Positions 6,776 to 11,207 of a stretch of DNA of 11,207 nucleotides are shown piece by piece. Position 1 is the first letter of the stretch. Each line of letters starts with the position of its first letter. The notes under the pieces were generated by a model, which made no database searches, had not been told where the DNA came from, and worked only from the letters and a program-made list of their open reading frames with translations. The position numbers were made by a program, and so were the translations under genes. The DNA is from Chloroflexota bacterium (GTDB lineage Bacteria; Chloroflexota; Dehalococcoidia; SZUA-161; SpSt-899): the NCBI GenBank assembly GCA_018657655.1, contig JABHWQ010000042.1:1-11207 (forward strand), read 5' to 3'.

Positions 6776-7636
6776 TTAGTTAGTCAATTGATCCAAAATT
6801 GATAACCACATTGAAGATATGTATTTAGCGGCTCCTTCCTTTGAATATTGCACTACTGGTATACCTCTAACCAATGCCTCAGTAACTGCATTGTCATACG
6901 GAATCCAGGCTGCAATTGTGCTCCCCATATCTTGAGACATTGACTCAATCTGGCGGGTGTTTTCCGCATTGATGTCATATTTGTTGATGCATACCATTGT
7001 GGGAACCTTGAAATGGCTGCAAACACCCATTACCCGTTCCAGATCATGGATTCCAGAAAGCGTCGGTTCGGTAACAATGAGCGCAAGATCAGCTCCGGAA
7101 AGCGAAGAGATGACCGGACAACCGATCCCTGGCGGACCATCGGTGATGATGTAACATAAATCCTTCTCTTGTGCAATGCGCCTGGCCTCGTTGCGCACCA
7201 TCGTTACCAATTTTCCGGAGTTCTCCTGAGCGATTCCTAATCGGGCATGCACTAATGGCCCAAATTCGGTTTCTGATATGAACCAGCGCCCCGCAAGGTT
7301 CTCCGTCATACTGATAGCTTCTTCCGGGCAAATGTGCGAGCAAAAACCACACCCCTCGCAAGCTGCCGAATCAACCACAAAGCCAGCAATTGCTTCAAAA
7401 CGACAATTATCTTGACAGATGCCACACTGTGAGCATTTCTCCTGATCGATACAAGCTGTTTGGCCGCTCCAAAATTCATAGGTCTTTCCATTTCTGGGCA
7501 TGGCAAGTAGATGTAGATCAGCAGCATCAACATCACAATCGCAAAGCACCTTACTGTGAGCAAGTGCTGCGAAAGAACCCGCAATGCTTGTTTTGCCGGT
7601 TCCGCCCTTACCGCTCAAGATGACAACTTCTTTCAT
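6776..7636 (-). CDS. MinD-like ATPase with inserted 2x[4Fe-4S] ferredoxin domain (second)
   Basis: P-loop ATPase of the Mrp/MinD superfamily with a ferredoxin domain inserted after the nucleotide-binding start. Deviant Walker A SGKGGTGKTS (8-17); first cluster motif CSQCGICQDNC (68-78); second CEGCGFCSHICP (93-104); switch region ITDGPPGIGCPV, and the NK-type base-binding segment CINKYD. Length 286 residues is typical. Start ATG 7636 overlaps the stop of the preceding ATPase gene as ATGA, and AGGAGG lies 4 nt upstream, so the two proteins are translationally coupled and probably act as a pair. This pairing, with a NifX-type protein and Mrp, is the make-up of the ORP loci of Desulfovibrio. The likely role is ATP-dependent assembly or delivery of a metal cluster (inference). 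Confidence 0.95.
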   Translation of the reverse strand: MKEVVILSGKGGTGKTSIAGSFAALAHSKVLCDCDVDAADLHLLAMPRNGKTYEFWSGQTACIDQEKCSQCGICQDNCRFEAIAGFVVDSAACEGCGFCSHICPEEAISMTENLAGRWFISETEFGPLVHARLGIAQENSGKLVTMVRNEARRIAQEKDLCYIITDGPPGIGCPVISSLSGADLALIVTEPTLSGIHDLERVMGVCSHFKVPTMVCINKYDINAENTRQIESMSQDMGSTIAAWIPYDNAVTEALVRGIPVVQYSKEGAAKYISSMWLSILDQLTN

Positions 7637-8487
7637 ATTGCCTCCTGTTTGACGCAGGCACAGATATCCTCAAATAGATCAATGAAGCGGTCTTTCCATT
7701 CCGATATGCCTAGAACTAGAGGGATTCCTCTCGAATACAATTTGGCAATCTCAATATCCAGAGGTATTTTCATCAACATAGGGATATTTTCCCGATCGCA
7801 ATACGCTTCGATTTGAGAATCGTTTACATCACTCCGATTAATGATGACTCCGCAGGGTATTTGAAGCGATCTGACCGCTTCGACAGCAAGGGCCAGGTCA
7901 TTGAGACCAAAAGGAGTGGGATCAGTAACGAGTAAGCAATAGTCGCTGCCTTTCACTGCCTCAATGACGGGGCACGAAGTGCCCGGTGAAGCATCGATGA
8001 TCGATATGCCATCGCTAAAGATATGTTTTTTTACCTGTCTGATAACTGGTGGTGCCATCGCTTCTCCAACATTGAGTACTCCGTGAACGAAATCAACACT
8101 GCCTGATCTGCCTATTTCAATTACGCCGATTCCCCTCAGCTCCTCATTTATGGCCTTCTCAGGGCAAAGATAAGCGCATGCACCGCAACCATGGCACAAT
8201 TCCGGGAATGTCATTACTGCGGTTTTAAGTACCGCAAGAGCATTGTAGACACAGACCCGAGAACACTCCCCACAATGAGTGCACTTTTCTTCGTCGACTA
8301 CGGGAACCGGAATGGAAGCCGTCTCCCTTTTGTCAAAGATCGGTTTCAAAAATATATGAGCATTCGGTTCTTCGACATCGCAATCAAGTAACTGCACCCT
8401 GTGATTTTCTGATAACGAAAGGGCAAGGCTGGTGGCCACAAGAGTTTTTCCAGTGCCTCCCTTGCCACTGGCAATAGAGATGATCAT
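7633..8487 (-). CDS. MinD-like ATPase with inserted 2x[4Fe-4S] ferredoxin domain (first)
   Basis: Sister of the following gene with the same architecture but clearly diverged. Deviant Walker A SGKGGTGKTL (7-16); LLDCDVEEPNAHIFL (33-47), the Asp-containing switch typical of the superfamily; first cluster motif CTHCGECSRVC (69-79); second CHGCGACAYLCP (98-109); and IIDASPGTSCPV (163-174). The first cluster has no Pro after its fourth Cys, while the second has the standard CP. Length is 284 residues. The ATG at 8487 has only a weak ribosome site and lies 37 nt after the NifX-type gene. The conserved Cys in both SCPV (here) and GCPV (next gene) lies near the nucleotide site and may serve as a further metal ligand (inference). 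Probably forms a heterodimer with its sister. Confidence 0.95.
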   Translation of the reverse strand: MIISIASGKGGTGKTLVATSLALSLSENHRVQLLDCDVEEPNAHIFLKPIFDKRETASIPVPVVDEEKCTHCGECSRVCVYNALAVLKTAVMTFPELCHGCGACAYLCPEKAINEELRGIGVIEIGRSGSVDFVHGVLNVGEAMAPPVIRQVKKHIFSDGISIIDASPGTSCPVIEAVKGSDYCLLVTDPTPFGLNDLALAVEAVRSLQIPCGVIINRSDVNDSQIEAYCDRENIPMLMKIPLDIEIAKLYSRGIPLVLGISEWKDRFIDLFEDICACVKQEAI

Positions 8488-8524
8488 AGCTTGCTCACAG
8501 TAATATGTTGTGTTTTGAAATCAG

Positions 8525-8899
8525 TCAAACGCGGGGACCTTTCCCAAAATGACCTGCGACGGTCGGACCCGTCGACTCCTTGAGGTTTCCGCTCTTGAAT
8601 GACTCAACCGCCTCCCGAACCTTCCCGGTAACATCGGTGAACATCTTGATCCCTGCCTTTGAAAGGACTTCATGGGCGTTGGGCCCAATATGCCCGGTGA
8701 GCACCGCCTTCACATCTTTGTCAGCCACAGCCTGTGCCGCCACAATTCCTGCTCCGCCTGAGGCTTTTTCCCCTGGGTTATCAGTCGCTTCGATTTCGAG
8801 GGTTTCCGAATCAATATAAAGGAAATACGGACACCTTCCAAACCGCTCATCAACTGCCGCCTCAAACCCCGGACCTGTTGCCGATAGTACGATTTTCAT
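8525..8899 (-). CDS. NifX-type cofactor-binding domain protein (orange-protein-like)
   Basis: Dinitrogenase iron-molybdenum cofactor family, 124 residues. MKIVLSATG opens the ribonuclease-H-like fold, followed by VDERFGRCPYFLYID (residues 17-31), NPGEKASGGAGIVAAQAVAD (42-61) and AVLTGHIGPNAHEVL (65-79), all typical of the group that contains the Desulfovibrio orange protein. The short basic tail ends in HFGKGPRV. It starts 1 nt after the DUF5320 stop, with GGGAG about 10 nt upstream, and is followed by the two ferredoxin-ATPases. Family members bind metal-sulfur clusters noncovalently; which metal cannot be told here. Confidence 0.94.
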   Translation of the reverse strand: MKIVLSATGPGFEAAVDERFGRCPYFLYIDSETLEIEATDNPGEKASGGAGIVAAQAVADKDVKAVLTGHIGPNAHEVLSKAGIKMFTDVTGKVREAVESFKSGNLKESTGPTVAGHFGKGPRV

Positions 8900-8900
8900 G

Positions 8901-9185
8901 TTATTTTTTCTCCCTTTTGATTTCGTTTATTCTATCCTCGACTTGCTCCAACTCTCTTTTCAGAGCCTTTGCTTTGCCATCAAGTGATGTAGTGTCCCAA
9001 TCATTACCCTCTGGATAGATATCATCACTAGCCAATAGCCTGCGTCGGCCAAATCCGCGACCCTGCCCGAAACCAGTCCCTCTGAATAATCGATCTCTGA
9101 ATGTTCCGCGCGGAGCACAACGGCCTCTTCCCCCACCGGATATCGGACCCATCCCGGATGGGCCGGTTCCATCAAATCCTGGCAT
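8901..9185 (-). CDS. DUF5320 family protein
   Basis: Small glycine- and arginine-rich protein of unknown function, 94 residues, common beside NifX- and MinD-type genes in anaerobes. The start MPGFDGTGPSGMGPISGGGR is the family's signature. It is followed by a GRC motif (Cys23), a second Gly/Arg/Phe-rich stretch up to about residue 50, and a charged C-terminal helix (about 66-94, rich in Lys and Glu) that looks like a short coiled coil. GGGAGGTGA lies 6 nt upstream of ATG 9185. The position between mrp and the NifX-type gene, with almost no spacer to the latter, supports shared regulation. Its role, for example as an adaptor for the cluster carrier, is inference. Confidence 0.9.
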   Translation of the reverse strand: MPGFDGTGPSGMGPISGGGRGRCAPRGTFRDRLFRGTGFGQGRGFGRRRLLASDDIYPEGNDWDTTSLDGKAKALKRELEQVEDRINEIKREKK

Positions 9186-9249
9186 GATTCACCTCCCTTA
9201 TATTTCTTTATTTTTCGAGACTTAAATGGTACATTTTTACTCAAACAAA

Positions 9250-10272
9250 TTATGCGGTGCTGATACCTGCCGTATCTGGCAATAAAATCCGCATGGCCGC
9301 TTCCCGAAATTCATCAAATATCTTGGACTCATATATTTCGATCTCGCCCTTGTCGCATAGCCTGGCAATCTCCGGATCGAGCGGTATCTGCCCCAGCAAT
9401 GGAGCATTACAGGTTGCGGCCATCTCTTCGCCTCGGCTGTGCCCGAATATTTCCACCTTTTTACCGGATTCCGGGATCAGGAAATAGCTCATGTTCTCCA
9501 CCACGCCCAGGATCGGGACGTTCATCTGCTGCGCCATGTTTGCTGCTTTACGCACTACCATCGCGGTAAGATCTTGCGGGGTAATAACAATAATTCCTCC
9601 GGCCAGGGGTATTGACTGCATTACCGTTAGCGGGACATCTGCTGTTCCTGGAGGTAAATCAATCATCAGATAGTCGAGTTTCCCCCACAAAACGTCCTCC
9701 CAAAATTGCTTGATGCATTTTCCTATGAGTGGTCCTCGCCAGATTACCGCGTCATCTTCGCTTGGGAGAAGAAGATTCATGGACATAATTTCGATTCCTG
9801 TTTTGGATACAACCGGCATAATGCTCGTATCGGCACCGCCAGGGCGTGTGTTGACCCCAAACATCTTGGGAATACTAGGCCCGGTAATATCTGCATCAAG
9901 AATGCCAACAGTTTTTCCCTGGCGAGACATGGCCAAAGCTAAAAGACCAGTCACCAGTGATTTGCCCACTCCGCCTTTGCCACTCATTATGGCAATAACC
10001 TTACCAATCTGGTTGATATCTACAGGTTTGGATTCCTCAAAATCCACCCCGACAATATTGATACCATCCAGTCCCCGAAGTTTATCCTGTATTTCATTTC
10101 TGAGCTGATCCCGAGCATCATCCGATAGTGCTGCGTCCGATAGCGATATCTTCATGTTGGTATCCTTTATCTCTATACCACGGAGCAGATTCATCTCCAT
10201 TACGCTTCGCTTTGTATCAGGTAGAAGTACTTGATCAATAATATTTTCTACGTCCTCTTCCGTTATGGTCAT
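9250..10272 (-). CDS. mrp: Mrp/NBP35-family ATPase with N-terminal DUF59-like domain
   Basis: Iron-sulfur cluster carrier ATPase of the Mrp/ApbC/NBP35 group, 340 residues. Residues 1-83 form a DUF59/MIP18-like domain (LRGLDGINIVGVDFEE matches its end) but without that domain's usual Cys. The ATPase part has deviant Walker A SGKGGVGKS (97-105), GILDADITGPSIPKM (123-137), and DLPPGTADVPLTVMQ (205-219). In the segment where the family carries its cluster-binding CxxC, after ENMSYF (259-264), the sequence is LIPESGKK, with no cysteine; the only cysteines are 186, 288 and 306. Start ATG 10272 has AGGAGG 7 nt upstream. It is the first gene of the minus-strand cluster, divergent from the response regulator, so the promoter of the group should lie at 10273-10440. 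Confidence 0.95.
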   Translation of the reverse strand: MTITEEDVENIIDQVLLPDTKRSVMEMNLLRGIEIKDTNMKISLSDAALSDDARDQLRNEIQDKLRGLDGINIVGVDFEESKPVDINQIGKVIAIMSGKGGVGKSLVTGLLALAMSRQGKTVGILDADITGPSIPKMFGVNTRPGGADTSIMPVVSKTGIEIMSMNLLLPSEDDAVIWRGPLIGKCIKQFWEDVLWGKLDYLMIDLPPGTADVPLTVMQSIPLAGGIIVITPQDLTAMVVRKAANMAQQMNVPILGVVENMSYFLIPESGKKVEIFGHSRGEEMAATCNAPLLGQIPLDPEIARLCDKGEIEIYESKIFDEFREAAMRILLPDTAGISTA

Positions 10273-10440
10273 GACTTACCCTCCTTTGCTCCATCACTAC
10301 CCATAGTTATGTTAGAATCATTTCGAATGGATTTCATCCGCTGTGAAGCTTGTTCTTGCTTGCCGGTTTACCCCTAATAGTAATAAGCAATTTGTACGTT
10401 TTTGGGTAAGCATTCCTTCTATCGACATTGACTATGATGC
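10273..10440. promoter_or_regulatory. Divergent intergenic region between mrp and the response regulator
   Basis: Must contain the promoter of the mrp-led gene group (minus strand) and part of that of the response regulator (plus strand). For mrp I see only a weak candidate: ATGAAA and TAACAT, 17 nt apart, upstream of the AGGAGG site. Nothing resembles a sigma-54 GG-N10-GC element by eye. Confidence 0.4.
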
Positions 10441-10450
10441 GTGTTAATAT
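10422..10450 (+). promoter_or_regulatory. Extended -10 promoter of the response regulator gene
   Basis: -35 TCGACA (10422-10427, 5 of 6 to consensus), 17-nt spacer, and -10 TAATAT (10445-10450) preceded by TG plus one base (10442-10444), the extended -10 form. The expected start is near A10457, only about 5 nt before ATG 10462. Confidence 0.55.
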
Positions 10451-10461
10451 ACGTCCAAATC

Positions 10462-11121
10462 ATGACTACCAAAATTCTGATTGTTGATGATCATCCCGTA
10501 GTTAGTGAGGGTATACGCAAAATTCTGGACACCCAGGAGGATATGGAGGTTGTGGGGCAAGCCGCTGACGGTGAAGAAGCTCTAAAACTTGCTGAAGCTC
10601 TAAAACCTGACCTGGTGGTAATGGATGTAATGATGCCCGAACTCGATGGAATTGAGACCACGAAACGGCTAAAAACTATTCTGCCATCGACTGCCGTACT
10701 CTTGTTAAGTGCCTATAGCTATGAGTCTTATTTATTGGCTGCGATTCGCGCTGGCGCAGCTGGTTTTCTCTCCAAATCAGCCCGGAAATCTGAGTTGCTT
10801 GCAGCCATTGAGGCGATCATATCGGGCGAACAAGTATTCGACCAGAAGACCATTTATAAGATTCTTAATGACATGGTTTTTTCCAGTGAAATCGATAGTA
10901 AGCCAAAGCTAATTGAATTACATGATCGAGAGATGGAGGTGCTCAGACTGGCGGCCAAAGGTAAGTCCAACAAAGAGATTGGCCGAGAGCTTGTCATCAG
11001 TGAACGTACGGTCCAAACACATCTTACCAATGTCTTTCGCAAGTTCAACGTTAGTTCACGCACTGAAGCGGTGCTTCGCGCTCTCAAGCAAGGTTTGATC
11101 ACCTTGGAGGATGTAGAATAG
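10462..11121 (+). CDS. NarL/LuxR-family response regulator
   Basis: Two-component response regulator, 219 residues, a DNA-binding transcription factor controlled by phosphorylation. The receiver domain (about 1-120) has the acidic pocket Asp9-Asp10, phospho-acceptor Asp55 in VVMDVMMPELDG, Ser83 in LLLSAYS and Lys105 in GFLSKSA. The C-terminal LuxR-type helix-turn-helix (about 150-212) shows LHDREMEVLRLAAKGKSNKE followed by IGRELVISERTVQTHLTNVF, the standard NarL pattern. Start ATG 10462 is chosen because MTTKILIVDDHP is the usual receiver start. An upstream in-frame GTG at 10441 overlaps the predicted promoter and cannot be in the mRNA if that promoter is used. There is no ribosome binding site, consistent with a leaderless transcript. 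No histidine kinase lies within the window; one may follow. It is divergent from the mrp group, which may be its target (inference). Confidence 0.94.
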   Translation: MTTKILIVDDHPVVSEGIRKILDTQEDMEVVGQAADGEEALKLAEALKPDLVVMDVMMPELDGIETTKRLKTILPSTAVLLLSAYSYESYLLAAIRAGAAGFLSKSARKSELLAAIEAIISGEQVFDQKTIYKILNDMVFSSEIDSKPKLIELHDREMEVLRLAAKGKSNKEIGRELVISERTVQTHLTNVFRKFNVSSRTEAVLRALKQGLITLEDVE

Positions 11122-11207
11122 TCTTTTTGTTTGTATCTCCGGAATCGAACGGTCTCATCCCCAAGTGGCAACGGTTTCTTTTGCCTCTCGGTTTTGACTG
11201 TACAGCA

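Noticed and set aside
11122..11170. Possible tRNA T-arm (GTTCGATTC) on the minus strand after the response regulator
   Set aside because: The flanking bases do not form a 5-bp T stem and there is no matching acceptor stem or anticodon arm.
11167..11185. Hairpin GGCAA/TTGCC after the response regulator as terminator
   Set aside because: Only 5 bp and followed by TCTCGGTTTT rather than an immediate T-run; too weak to call.

Overview
The window looks like chromosomal DNA of an anaerobic bacterium. The evidence is a dense set of iron-sulfur and metal-cluster genes: two MinD-type ATPases carrying 2x[4Fe-4S] ferredoxin inserts, an Mrp/NBP35 ATPase, two NifX-type proteins, an IscU/NifU-type scaffold and a CoA-disulfide-reductase-like flavoprotein. 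A Chloroflexota (Dehalococcoidia-like) or deltaproteobacterial-type anaerobe would fit, but the sequence alone does not settle the lineage.

Layout. Positions 1-1657 (minus strand, visibly GC-richer) hold the 5' three quarters of an Uup-type ABC-F ATPase, which runs off the window's left edge, and just upstream of it a YwbE-family gene that is split by a frameshift. Positions 1700-2877 are a gene-poor, more AT-rich patch: a truncated DNA methyltransferase remnant (plus strand), a small four-cysteine protein with a very good ribosome binding site (minus strand), and about 390 bases with no confident gene but with a 12-bp hairpin. Positions 2878-10272 are all minus strand. In transcription order they carry mrp, a DUF5320 protein, a NifX-type protein, two ferredoxin-ATPases overlapping by 4 nt, the flavoprotein, a second NifX-type protein, the IscU-like scaffold, and a sigma-70-family factor. 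At the right end a NarL/LuxR-type response regulator is transcribed divergently from mrp.

How the genes work together. Mrp + NifX-type protein + two ferredoxin-MinD ATPases is the gene set known from the orange-protein (ORP) loci of sulfate reducers and from many uncharacterised anaerobe clusters. Here it is extended by a second NifX-type protein, a U-type scaffold, a thiol/sulfur-type flavoprotein and a dedicated sigma factor. The reasonable inference is a metal/sulfur cluster assembly or insertion system; the client is not visible in the window.

The most notable points are: the sigma factor keeps the promoter-melting aromatic residues but has lost both residues (E. coli Q437 and T440 equivalents) that read position -12 of the -10 element; the Mrp protein lacks the family's CxxC; the response regulator has an extended -10 promoter that would give an almost leaderless mRNA; and ywbE and the methyltransferase appear damaged.
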